Assembly (NCBI RefSeq): GCF_002994745.2
Contig: NC_037090.1
Span: 40,357,001 to 40,421,000, forward strand
Reading direction: 5' to 3'
Length of the DNA stretch: 64,000 nt
Source: Rosa chinensis
Taxonomy: Eukaryota; Streptophyta; Magnoliopsida; Rosales; Rosaceae
The position numbers and the translations under genes are program-made. Each line of letters begins with the position of its first letter. Within the stretch, counting starts at the first letter, position 1. This document shows, piece by piece, positions 49,101-57,990 of this stretch. The notes beneath the pieces are model-generated. The model was given only the letters and a program-made list of their open reading frames with translations, did not search any database and had not been told where the DNA came from.

Positions 49101-49749
49101 AAATACTGTCCTCCTTTTTAATTACATGTTGGAGTTTAAAATAAACCTTTATACAAAAGGTTATTGCTGGGACAGCAATAAGAAGCACAGACAGAGTAAG
49201 AGATGCAACATCAGGACCAAAAACTAATCTCCCTCCAAAGAAAAAGTTCTGACAAAACAAAGAAAAAGCTTCATGAGTGCAAATATTCATGTATCTACTT
49301 AACTCCTGGCTTATCTTAGACCAAAAGAATAGACCGTTCATAAAGAGAATTTCAAAGAATATAGCTAATTCATGTGATCTAAGGACTAAGGAGCATACAT
49401 AGAACTCATCATTTTGAATTTCAACTTGAAGATTTAGTCATATGTGTAGTATGCTTGGCCTGTGGGAAGGTTAGATTCTGATAAGAGAATTCATGTAGGG
49501 ATACACCTTAAGTAAGGATGAATAAATAAATTAAACAAAAGCATTCATATATTTTGTAGATACAAGGGAAAAGAAGTACATATTAATGTCAACTAATAAT
49601 CAAGTCATATTGTCATGATACTCATCTGCTTCAGTAATACAAGGCAATTAATTGAGTTCATGCTGATAGACAATAACAGTGAAGAGTTAAAAACTCACAT
49701 TGCTTCCCTTCCAAAGTTGGTAGAGCCTCTTGGGTTTATCGTGTGCCAT
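35908..49749 (-). CDS. DHHC-type protein S-acyltransferase (PAT), five exons
   Basis: Exons on the minus strand: 49749-49699, 49248-49060, 48185-47877, 47083-46865, 36432-35908. All introns are GT-AG, all exons are multiples of three (51, 189, 309, 219, 525 nt), and the joined product has 430 residues, normal for plant PATs. It is an integral membrane enzyme that transfers palmitate to protein cysteines. Layout: N-terminal [10 protein letters not shown], a family mark; TM1 about 34-54; TM2 67-89; [12 protein letters not shown]; cysteine-rich domain from YCDTC (146) through [13 protein letters not shown] to [12 protein letters not shown] (DHHC 171-174, the catalytic Cys at 174); TM3 188-209; TM4 228-252; TTYE at 257-260; NPYNKG at 271-276; acidic C-terminal tail. 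All key residues are kept and I see no stop or shift. Intron 4 is 10,432 bp because of two LTR insertions. Which of the Arabidopsis PAT01-09 group it matches is unresolved. Confidence 0.93.
36433..37311. other. PAT intron 4, part next to exon 5
   Basis: A/T-rich intron sequence with no coding region. Contains a (TC)n(TA)n microsatellite at 37083-37138 and a short TAATAAAAATATT duplication around 37235-37270. Confidence 0.6.
37083..37138. repeat. (TC)n(TA)n compound microsatellite
   Basis: About 14 TC units run straight into about 12 TA units, 170 bp from the Copia-2 insertion site in intron 4. Confidence 0.9.
37312..37527 (+). repeat. Copia-2 5' LTR
   Basis: From TGTTCAAGTAAACCC to CCTAAAACA. 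A TATA box CTATATAAAGAGG lies near 37458, and AATGAGAATACACAGCG follows as the likely transcript start region. Confidence 0.92.
37528..38477 (+). other. Copia-2 leader with CTGCCGA-rich repeats
   Basis: A non-coding leader of about 950 bp between primer site and gag. From 37690 to 38050 it is C-rich and built of short recurring pieces such as CTGCCGAG and CCCCTGC. Cysteine- or proline-rich frames here on either strand are by-products of that composition. TTTTTCAG directly before the gag ATG looks like a splice acceptor. Confidence 0.6.
38478..39564 (+). pseudogene. Copia-2 gag
   Basis: Starts [20 protein letters not shown], stops at 38547 (TGA), then continues in frame: [72 protein letters not shown]. 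This matches the retrotransposon gag of Ale-type Copia. After TGA at 39063 a frameshift leads to the zinc knuckle [17 protein letters not shown] (39377-39427) and an acidic end at 39564. Confidence 0.8.
39565..39925 (+). other. Non-coding gap between Copia-2 gag and pol
   Basis: About 360 bp with no frame, ending in a pyrimidine-rich TTTTCTTTTAG immediately before the protease sequence. It could be an intron or a spacer used to make gag and pol from different RNAs. No clear donor was identified. Confidence 0.5.
39926..41549 (+). pseudogene. Copia-2 protease and integrase
   Basis: Protease is [17 protein letters not shown]. Pre-integrase has [15 protein letters not shown]. The integrase core reads [16 protein letters not shown] (first Asp), [17 protein letters not shown] (second Asp) and [17 protein letters not shown] (Glu), followed by LRIFGC and [20 protein letters not shown]. 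The D-D-E set is kept, but stops near 40646 and 41369 and frameshifts near 40890 and 41350 break the protein. Confidence 0.8.
41550..43825 (+). pseudogene. Copia-2 linker, reverse transcriptase and RNase H
   Basis: A hydrophilic linker (41556-42176) precedes RT. RT has [20 protein letters not shown], then [15 protein letters not shown], where the first catalytic Asp is Asn (42473-42475, AAT); [16 protein letters not shown]; and [13 protein letters not shown] (YVDD intact). RNase H reads [20 protein letters not shown], with the first Asp as Asn (43340-43342), then YEDNAACI and ISPKFFYN. Frameshift near 42350, stop at about 42914. The frame ends normally at 43825. Confidence 0.85.
44017..44234 (+). 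repeat. Copia-2 3' LTR
   Basis: Same ends as the 5' LTR, directly after the polypurine tract at 44006-44016, and followed by AGGAA. Confidence 0.92.
44240..44496. other. PAT intron 4, between the two insertions
   Basis: A/T-rich sequence without a gene, separating the Copia-2 and solo-LTR target duplications. Confidence 0.6.
44502..46285 (+). mobile_element. Solo LTR (1784 bp) in PAT intron 4
   Basis: Starts TGATAGGAGTATTTT and ends TATAGCGTGTCA, flanked by a perfect 5-bp duplication ATATG (44497-44501 and 46286-46290). No internal domain is present. A promoter-like CTATATATAAG lies near 45173. It is the same family as 26700-28571 and a relative of the LARD-A LTR, with which it shares a conserved block at its 3' end (46217-46265). 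Confidence 0.9.
46291..46864. other. PAT intron 4, part next to exon 4
   Basis: Unique intron sequence ending at the GTGAGG donor of exon 4. No repeat recognised. Confidence 0.6.
46865..47083 (-). CDS. PAT exon 4 (residues 184-256)
   Basis: Acceptor TTTTCTTGCAG, donor GTGAGG. Starts RNYRFFLMF directly after CIGI and encodes TM3, a short loop and TM4, ending SYLICTNQ. Confidence 0.92.
47084..47876. other. PAT intron 3
   Basis: 793 bp, A/T-rich, with a poly-T run followed by GTGTGTGTG at 47496-47525. No inserted element recognised. Confidence 0.7.
47877..48185 (-). CDS. PAT exon 3 (residues 81-183)
   Basis: Acceptor TATTTTTGCAG, donor GTAAGT. Encodes the rest of TM2, [10 protein letters not shown], a hydrophilic loop and the whole cysteine-rich domain with DHHC. 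Confidence 0.93.
48186..49059. other. PAT intron 2
   Basis: 874 bp. The 118-codon minus-strand frame at 48201-48557 has no family resemblance and lies wholly inside the intron. Confidence 0.7.
49060..49248 (-). CDS. PAT exon 2 (residues 18-80)
   Basis: Acceptor TTTTGTCAG, donor GTAAGT. Encodes [20 protein letters not shown], the first transmembrane helix and most of the second ([14 protein letters not shown]). Confidence 0.92.
49249..49698. other. PAT intron 1
   Basis: 450 bp between the first two coding exons. No repeat recognised. Confidence 0.7.
49699..49749 (-). CDS. PAT exon 1 (residues 1-17)
   Basis: Start ATG at 49749-49747 gives [17 protein letters not shown], followed by the donor GTGAGT. 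The (CT)n tract 140 bp upstream on the sense strand suits a 5' UTR. Confidence 0.9.
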
Positions 49750-49887
49750 TAATTACGAAGACAAAACCCAGAAGCTCGAAATTGTTCTATTCCCCTCTCT
49801 TCATTATACTTTGTTGTTCCATAGCATCATAACATTTGAGAAACCCACGAAAAAATTCAAGAAACAACAGAAAATTTATTTGAAGGA

Positions 49888-49921
<34 letters not shown>

Positions 49922-50394
49922 GTGGGCTTAGGTTTGGGATTAACACCAGACCAAGATGAGCTAGCTCCTCTTCCTCCTCTGAGTTGTGCTCAACAACAAG
50001 CTTTCTTTGTTTGTTTGTTGAGGGAGGGAGACGGATTGTACCAAGGCCAACAAGACTTTCGCCATCTGTCTCTCTTTGTTTCTCTCTCCTCTCTAACATA
50101 ACACACTGACAACGATGACATCAAGGCGGATGTTCCAATTCTCTCATCGCATTTACGTGCTTAACACCTGTTACTATTTTATTTCAAACTAAAATGATTT
50201 GCCACGCATGACTTTAAACAATATGGTTTATTTTAATTTCAAAATTTTATTTTCTTTATCACCTTCTCCTACCAAAATATACGTGCTGTCACAACTATTC
50301 TTTTAAATGGACCGACTGATTTTCTCTCAAAAAAAAAACAAAAACAAAATGGACCGAGTGAAGAAGACGAGAGATATGTAGGTGGAAATGTGAA
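49750..50394 (-). promoter_or_regulatory. PAT 5' UTR and promoter region
   Basis: The sense strand carries a (CT)14 tract at 49891-49919, common in plant 5' leaders. Transcription start and TATA box are not resolved. Upstream of about 50100 the sequence is A/T-rich and unique as far as 50394, where the dispersed repeat copy B begins, so the promoter has at most about 300-600 bp of non-repeat sequence. Confidence 0.5.
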
Positions 50395-51477
50395 ATTATA
50401 TATTAGCGTTTGAAATATCTAGCGATACACCTATATATCTTTTCTTTGAGTGAATGATGTATCATATAGAGAAAATATCTTATGTTCTTCTATTTTGGCT
50501 AAATTTCTCTGATATTGTGAAATATCTCTGATAAATCATATATTTAGAATAAATTCTGATAAAAAGAATATATATCTGTAAAATCTGACACACAAAATGA
50601 AAATCAAAAAGTTACTCAATTATTCACGAAGAAACAGTCATGATGGCCTAGTTAGGAAATGGCCTAGTACTCTAATACAGAGGTAGCCCAACCTGTTTGG
50701 GAAAAATACCTCGAGTTGAAACCTCTCAAGGTGGATTTAAGTGAGGTGAAATCCCCTCAAGTGAAATTTGGGTGAGAGAGATTATCTCAAAACGAATCTG
50801 AGTGAGGAAAAATCCCCTCAAGGGGAATTTAAGTGAGGAGAAGTCCCTTCAAGCGGAAAAGGTGATGGAGATGAAGGGTATGAACATGGACAATCTTCTA
50901 TGGGTGGAGGATTAAACCAATTTTCCTAGGAAAGTACTTTTGATCATGCTACCTAAGATGAAGTCCACGAGTTAGAACAGCTAGTCATGGTGCTCAAGGG
51001 AAGATTGTTTATGGGAAGAGGAATAGAGGTGCAATTGATGATCAAAAAGCCTACCTTATGTTGCTTCAGTTGCCTTCAGTATTAACTCTATCAGTTTAGG
51101 CACAAAGGCTTATGGATATAATCAATATGGAGAAGTTTGACCAGTCATCCAGATGCATTCATCCTTACTATCCCTTTATAGAAGAACATACAGCAGCTCA
51201 AAAGAGTGATTATCATGTCATCACTAGAATTTGTACTATATGTGTCATATGTTCTGGTTTGATTATTATACTTTTGTAGACCAGCGAGCATCTTTTAAAC
51301 TACCTAAAGTCTCATTTTAGATGTAGATGAAGTTGATACTTATTTCTATTTATATGTAAATCCAATAAATTGAATCTTTCAAAAGAAAACCTCCTATATA
51401 TTTTTCCGATAATTCTGATATCTTATTTTTTTCAAAGTTTCGACATATCCCTATTGGCCGACATTTTGATCCTTGCA
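50395..51477 (-). repeat. Dispersed repeat, copy B (inverted relative to copy A)
   Basis: Minus-strand homologue of 25190-26650 with the same order of landmarks and the 33-bp minisatellite at 50740-50860. It lacks the Harbinger MITE. It has about 360 bp (50862-51220) not seen in copy A, with scattered short frames but no recognised domain. Confidence 0.7.
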
Positions 51478-51571
51478 CTTACTTAAGCTGAAGTATTCAC
51501 AACATGACATGTAATAGTTCACACTAGTCTTACCATACTTCTCTGGCTTCAATATATTGATACGAAAAATG

Positions 51572-51763
51572 TTCACCTGGTCAACTATTGTCCAAGAAAA
51601 TTATGCTTAACCACTCTTGGATGTAAGTTTGATGGTGGAGAGAATTATCAAGTTGAGTTTTTTTGTTTTCTACCTTAAATGTAAGTGTTTTATTTTCCAG
51701 CTTTAGATTTACATCTAAAGCTGATTGAGCATAATTTCTTTGGTCAATAACTGACCAAGTGAA
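51572..51763. mobile_element. Small foldback/MITE-like element
   Basis: Starts TTCACCTGGTCAACTATTG and ends with its imperfect reverse complement over about 42 bp. It also contains a perfect 10-bp stem with a 4-base loop (51699-51722, AGCTTTAGAT/ATCTAAAGCT). No clear target duplication. Confidence 0.5.
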
Positions 51764-52465
51764 TACTACCCTATATTTATATGACAAATATAGATATTAA
51801 TGAAATCAAACATTTGATCCATAATGATTTATTTAGATAAATGAAGCTCATAAATCTAAACAAGCACTCTAGCCCACATTTATATCTAGCTCAAGTCTCA
51901 TCATTGGTATTGGAAGGAATCTAAAGGAATCGAAACACAAAAAGAAAAGAAAAAACTAAGAACATAATTTTTTTAGAAAAGCTCTAAGTAAGGCTTTGTT
52001 TTGAGAATTTCTAGCCGTTTCTTAGAGTTATCACCAATGGGTTTGGAAGGATACTTATTATGAAAGACACCAAACTATTTGAAGTATAACGCCCCAACCT
52101 TGGTAATTGCAAAACTAAAGCCAAGATCGCCGGATATCATATCAAGTCCGCTGAAAATACCAAAACTTTTAGCTTTCAAATTGGCAACCTAGATGATAGT
52201 TTTGACACTAAGACCTAAGTAGTTAATCTAACAACAAGACAGAGAATTCGTAGTAGTTTTATTGGTTGAAAAACATAAGATCCGACTGAATCTGCCAATC
52301 TCACGTCAAACATCAGTGAAGAGGCCTAAAGAATTATGGGTTCCTCCCCCTCCTTTTCTCTCTCCTCATGTTTCAGTATTTATATAAACCATTTAGAAAC
52401 AAATGGACAATCAAGATTAAGTGGTGCAAGAATGCACTGCCCAAGTTGCACCATTTCAAAAAAAA
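51764..52465. other. Gene-free; possible LTR start
   Basis: From about 52087 TATAACGCCCCAACC looks like the beginning of a chromovirus LTR, and a TATA-like TATTTATATAAACC lies near 52379. The L1 insertion at 52481 cuts it. No partner found. Confidence 0.3.
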
Positions 52466-52480
52466 TTATTATAGTCACAT

Positions 52481-55400
52481 TTTTTTTTTTTTGAAATAAG
52501 AAGTTTCATTGAACTAGTGATGGTGATCACTTAAAAGGGCATCCCGAATTAATTCAGGAGCATACAAAAGCCATGAATGTAACAACTATGACGCTAAAGC
52601 CGTCTGAGCAAGAGTGTGAGCTACACTATTTGCTCAACGGTTTACATGAGATAAAGAATATAAAGGATAATTTGCAAAAACAACTCTAAAATCTTCAACA
52701 ACATTACCACAAATAGATGCATCTTCCTCTTGACTATGTATAGCCTGAACTAGTTGCAGGCAATCAGTTTCAAACTGAACTTGTTCATGATGCAATGACA
52801 CTACAAACTAGAGTGCTTCCTTGAGCGCAAGAAGCTCAACGTGGAAAGCAAAGATCGCTGTGTCTATAGACTGAGAAAGAGCAGCCTGAAATGCTCTAGT
52901 ATGATCTCTCAAACAGCCCACTCCACCTTTCATAGTTTCATATTTAAAGCCACCATCAATATTACATTTCAAGAAGTTCTCATCCGGACAAGTCTATCTC
53001 TACACAATACGAGCCTCTGGGACTATAGATGCATGTACTAGCTTATATTCCTCAAACCATCCTAATGTAGAAATTGCTATATTTGCTAGAAGTCTAGGCT
53101 TGTCTTCCCATAATGCTGCATTCCTATTTTGCCACAATGCCACAAGAACATTAGAATTTTTTCAAATTGCGATAAGTTAACTCTAGAAGCACACTCCAGT
53201 ATCCATTCTTTAAAGACAAAGAATGGAGTAACCGGGCAAGTCAACTGCAGTGACACTGAGCCTAGTAGCTCCCTTGCCATCAGACAATCTGCTAGCACAT
53301 GTCCTACAGTTTCCATGGGACAAGCACACAAAAGATAATCTGTTTCCCCTTCATAACCTTTAGCTAACAAACGTACTCTAGTGGGCAAGATATCCTGACA
53401 GGCTCTCCAGGCCCTTCATAATCTGTTTCCCCTTCATAACCTTTAGCTAACAAATGTTCTCTGGTGGGCAAGATATCCTGACATTCTCTAATAACAATTT
53501 TTTTCAAAACTTTTGCCTTCCATAAAGTCTTCCACAAATGTTGAAAAGCATCAGGTGGAGGACGGCGAACAACCTGGTTCAAGGCAATATATCTTGCAAC
53601 AAATTAAGCAGAATTGGTAGTAAACATACCTTTCTTATGAGGCTGCCAAGCAAGTCTATCTCGAGGATGACTTTGACTCAAAGGAATAGCTTTAATCAAA
53701 GCTACTTCTGGTGGTGAGAATAGTGCATCAATCACCTCAACATTCCAAGTAGCAGAGTCTTAATTTATAAGCTCAAAAAAAAAAAATTTGGTCCCTGCAC
53801 GGAATGATTTGACCAAGGTCTGTAGCATTACGGTTTGCAGGGAGCCATCTATGCTCTCAAATTTTGATTGCATTTTCGGTTCCTACCATCCAACGAGTAC
53901 TAACTTCTAAAACTGTTTGAGCTTCCAAAGTACTCCTCAAGGAGAAAGATGGCTACTGCCCTAGCTCAGCCTCCCAAAAAGAGCCATTGGGGTAGTAAAT
54001 AGCCTTGTACATCCGGGTTAAAAGAGAATGAGGATTCTTTAACAAGCACCAACCTTGTCTGGAAAGCATAGCCAAGTTGAAAAGGTGCAATTCCTTAAAG
54101 CCCATTCCACCTTCATTTTTTGGAATACATAACTGTTTCCAAGATTGCCAATGGATTTTCTTTTTGGAATCAGAACCTCCCCACCAAAATTGAGCATAGA
54201 GTTAGTGCAGATCATAATAGAAATCCTGTGGTAACAAATAGCAATTCATGACATACATAGGAACTGCATGTGCCACTACTTTAATAAGAATCTCCTTTCC
54301 ACCTCCACTTAACAGCTTTGCACACCAACTAATAACCTTCTTTGATAGTCTTTCTTTTAGGTAATCAAAAGCCTCCGTTTTCGACCTACCCACATGAGTA
54401 GGCAAACCGAGATACCGTTCATGCTTATCCACATGTTGAACTCCCAAAGCATTAGCTAATTGGAGCTGCTCTTGCACATTAATATTCTTTGAAAAGCCCA
54501 CACTACTCTTTGCTAAATTGACCTACTGACCTGAAGCAAGTTCATAAGTGTTCAAAATATTTCGAACCTGCTAACACTCTTCCATTGTAGCCATACCAAA
54601 TAGAAAAGAATCATCAGCAAACAATAAATGATGGAGCTTTGGCGTTGTTGGGGCCAACTGCACACCCTGTAGGCAATCTTGTTGCACAAAAGAAGAAATC
54701 AAAGAGGAGAGGCATTCTGCACATTATATAAATAAGAAGGGAGAGAATGGATCCCCTTGTCGGATTCCACGAGAAGGAATAACATAACCTCTAGGCTCAC
54801 CATTAAGGTTGAGAGAATATATGACCGTCGCTCCCAGGTTGCAGCAAAACCAAGTTGCAGAAGTATGAGTTTAAAAAAACCTCATTCCAAACGATCATAT
54901 GCTTTGCTAATGTCCAGTTTTAGTGTGAAGGTTCCATCACCTAATCTCCTATTGATACGCATCTAATGCGCCACTTCATTGGCCAGTGATGAGTCTACAC
55001 AAAGGCACTTTGCAAAGGAGAAATAATGTCTCCCAAAATTTTCTTTAATCTGTTAGCTAAGACTCTTGAGTAGATTCTATAAATAACATTGCAAAGTGTA
55101 ATTGGTAGCAACTGAATCATGTCCATTAGAGTATCAACCTTTGGAATGAGCGTCACATGAGTGTAGTTTATTTCCCTAAGCATGGAACCCAACTTGAGAG
55201 CTTCTCTAATTGCAAAACAAACATCTGGGCCAACTGTCTTCTAGTATTTTTGGTAAAAAAATAGGGACATACCATCAGGGCCTGGTGCCTTAGATGGGTG
55301 CATCCGAAACACTGCTTTTTGGACCTCCTCATCTATATAACTAGCCAACAACTTTCTATTCATGCTTGCTATTACTCGCTGAGAGACAGTAGCCAAGATG

Positions 55401-56776
55401 ATATTTTGAGCCTCAGCATTTACTCCTTGAGACGTGAACAATTTATGATAGTAATTGGTAATGACCCCATCAAGCTCACCAGGACTATAACCCACTGACT
55501 CTTTTCATTATGTAAACCCATTATTGCATTTCGGTGTCTGCTATTAGAGGCCCGACAATAGAAGTATGCAGTATTCTAGTTTCTATCTCTCAACCAATCA
55601 CCTTACTTCTTTGCTTCCAGTACACATTCTCTAAGATCTGCAGTTCATGGTAACGGGAAATCAACATCTTCTTCTCCTCAACCTGTGCCACCGAGAATGG
55701 AGCACTAATCAAAACCTGAAACCTCTGTTGCACAGCCTACATTTCATCTCTACGATGCCTAAAGACACCAAACTGTCCAGGATTGTAAAAACTTGCTTGT
55801 ATAATTAATTTTGAGACAAACTTGTCACCTAGGATCATTTGTCACTGGCATTGCCCAGCCTTTAGTGATCACTCTCTCACAGTCTTCATGTCTTGCCCAA
55901 ACTCTTCAAACATGAAGCCTTTTTTCCATTGTGGTTTAGGAAGGAAGGGTGTTCTGCTCAACTCTACGAGCAATGGTACATAATCAGAGTCATTTGGTTT
56001 AAGATGAATTGTACGAGAATGGGGAAACAGATTTTGGGAGAGACGCTGTCCACAAGCTGCGTTCAAGTCTTTCCTTTGTTTGATTATCCCACCATGTAAA
56101 TAGACTACCCGGAAACCCATATCCATTAGGGAACAGTCCCCCACAGCTGTTCAGAATTCATTCATTTGAGATCCTCTTCGGGATGCTTCCCCCGTCTTCT
56201 CACGAGAACACAATATCTCATTGAAGTGCCCCACAATAAGCGAGGGCTGATTGGATTCAAAGTGCAAATACCTCATAAGATTTCATGTGATGTTTCGACG
56301 AATAGTCGAAGCATAGCCATATATTCCAATAAACCTCCACCGGTCAGGCTCTCCTGGTGCCCCAATCCATGCATCTATATGCCTGGCCGAAAAATGATGA
56401 AGATCAACAGGGACATCGTTCATGCAAAAAAGAGCAAGCCCCTGGCTAAACTGTCCCTTCTCTTTTGCCACAGGATGGTCAAACCCTTACTTCACTTTCA
56501 AAGTATCGATCTGCTTCTGACTGCACAAAGTTTCCGAGAGAAACACCAGCTTAGGACACTCTTTACGCACCACATCAAACAGATTACACCTTGTAAGACA
56601 TTGTTTATGATACCACTACAATTCCACACCAAAATTGGGTATGCCATAAGGATCAGAAAATAGCCTTCAAAATATAGAAGAAATGTCAGACAGTCGCTGC
56701 TAAGCGGTGGCTAGAGCAGAGGAGGGGGCAAGGGCGGAAAACACTCTGCTAGGGCAAACTCTGTTAATGCTATTTT
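52481..56776 (-). mobile_element. 5'-truncated L1 LINE
   Basis: A poly(A) tail (minus) at 52481-52492 marks the 3' end. The flanking duplication is TTATTATAGTCACAT at 52466-52480 and TTATTATAATCACAT at 56777-56791, 15 bp with one mismatch. Length 4296 bp. It contains endonuclease, RT, zinc-finger and RNase H sequence but no ORF1, so it is truncated at the 5' end. Confidence 0.9.
52550..56700 (-). pseudogene. L1 ORF2 (endonuclease, reverse transcriptase, RNase H)
   Basis: Endonuclease: VGHFNEIL near 56230, where the family has GDFNEI so the Asp is His, and NDSDYVPLLVEL near 55985. RT: RMHPSKAPGPDGMSLFFYQK, THVTLIPKVD, RLKKILGDIISPLQSAFV and LLFADDSFLFG with the FADD box intact at 54610-54621; then KHERYLGLPTHVGRSKTEAF and GGGKEILIKVVAHAVPMYVM. 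A zinc-finger RVT region with LWKTLWKAKVLKK follows, then a final RNase H with KCNIDGG near 52960. Many stops. An 83-bp tandem duplication (units at 53335 and 53418) lies in the zinc-finger part. Confidence 0.85.
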
Positions 56777-56791
56777 TTATTATAATCACAT

Positions 56792-57171
56792 GTGTAAGTA
56801 TGGAATGGCAAGTTTATTGATTGCCTTCAGATGATGACATAATTTCTTCGTTAAGTTTGTTGAGATATTTATGTTCTTTCCAAATAAGATACATTTCTGT
56901 TTTGAGTGACTACATTGTTTCCCAGAGTTTTGTAAACAAATTTAATCACTTATAGTACAATAGCATGGTGGTTATAAAATTTCGACAAAGAGGAATATGG
57001 TGAATTTTGATGCGGAAGTGTACAATATGCTAAAATCAAAGAAAAAAAAACAAAAACAAAAAATGTTCAAAATGAGGAAGTAACATGAGAGTGTGAGACT
57101 TACTACCTATATACACTATAAGTTTGCTAGTTTATTGCTACCATCCTTATTATAAATTTCGAGGACGAAAT
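56792..57171 (+). other. Mostly unassigned; ends with a chromovirus polyprotein tail
   Basis: No gene in most of it. The last bases read AATTTCGAGGACGAAATT, the conserved end of Tekay/Del-type pol (FEDEI), just before the LTR. This suggests that nearly all of an internal domain has been lost. Confidence 0.45.
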
Positions 57172-57506
57172 TGTGAGCCCCCAAAAAATTTATTTAATTT
57201 TTTAAGGTAATTTTACGCAAATAAGATTTTTCGCAAGGTAATTTAAGTGAAGGAATTGATTTTGGAAATTATTTTGGTATCGAGATCATGATTTGGGCCT
57301 TATAATTTTAGTTTGGGCCAATGTTCATCCATTTGGGGCTGGAAGATTATCAGAGCCTATTGAGAGAAGGATTGTCGAAGTTAATTTGAAAGAAGGACAG
57401 AGTGGACTTTTAGAACTCGAGTTTTGGACCTAGGACAGAGTCGAGAAATAACTAAGTTTTCGACGAAAAAGGAATCAAGTTACGAGCCCCAAACTCAAAA
57501 CCAAAC

Positions 57507-57971
57507 TGTAGATACCTCTACTAGCAAGGCTAGTTTGCTACCTCACCAAGCATAAACAACACCCTCATGGGATCCAACCGCTACTTGCATCTTGTAGCCC
57601 TATGTTCAAGCTACGCTACGGTATCCGGAAGTCGCAAATCCGTCACCGGGAAGCCACCTTTCCAGCCTTGCCAACATGCCCTCACAAATAGGCTTTCTAG
57701 ACTAGAAATGGTGGTTGCTTGTCCCACATCGAAAACAATGCAAAAGAGAAGCATTCCTTCACCTATAAAAGGAATGCCTCCTCCCACAACTCAAAGGATC
57801 CCATTACATCCCTTGTAATCTTGTTAGGCCGCAAGGCTCGACACACTAGTACACATTCAAGTGGACATAGTTTCCCGCTAAGGCGGGAAGCGAACCACTA
57901 TACATCTTGTGTCAATCTCTCTATCTCTTTCTTTAAGTTAATTAGGTCCCCAACGGATCCAAGCATTAACA
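57507..57971 (+). repeat. LARD-B 5' LTR
   Basis: Contains TATA box CCTATAAAAGG (57761-57771) and a hairpin TTCCCGC/GCGGGAA at 57872-57889. Ends one base before the primer site. Confidence 0.92.
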
Positions 57972-57972
57972 T

Positions 57973-57990
57973 TGGCGCCGTCTGTGGGAA
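57973..57990 (+). promoter_or_regulatory. LARD-B primer-binding site
   Basis: TGGCGCCGTCTGTGGGAA, one base after the 5' LTR. Confidence 0.8.
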
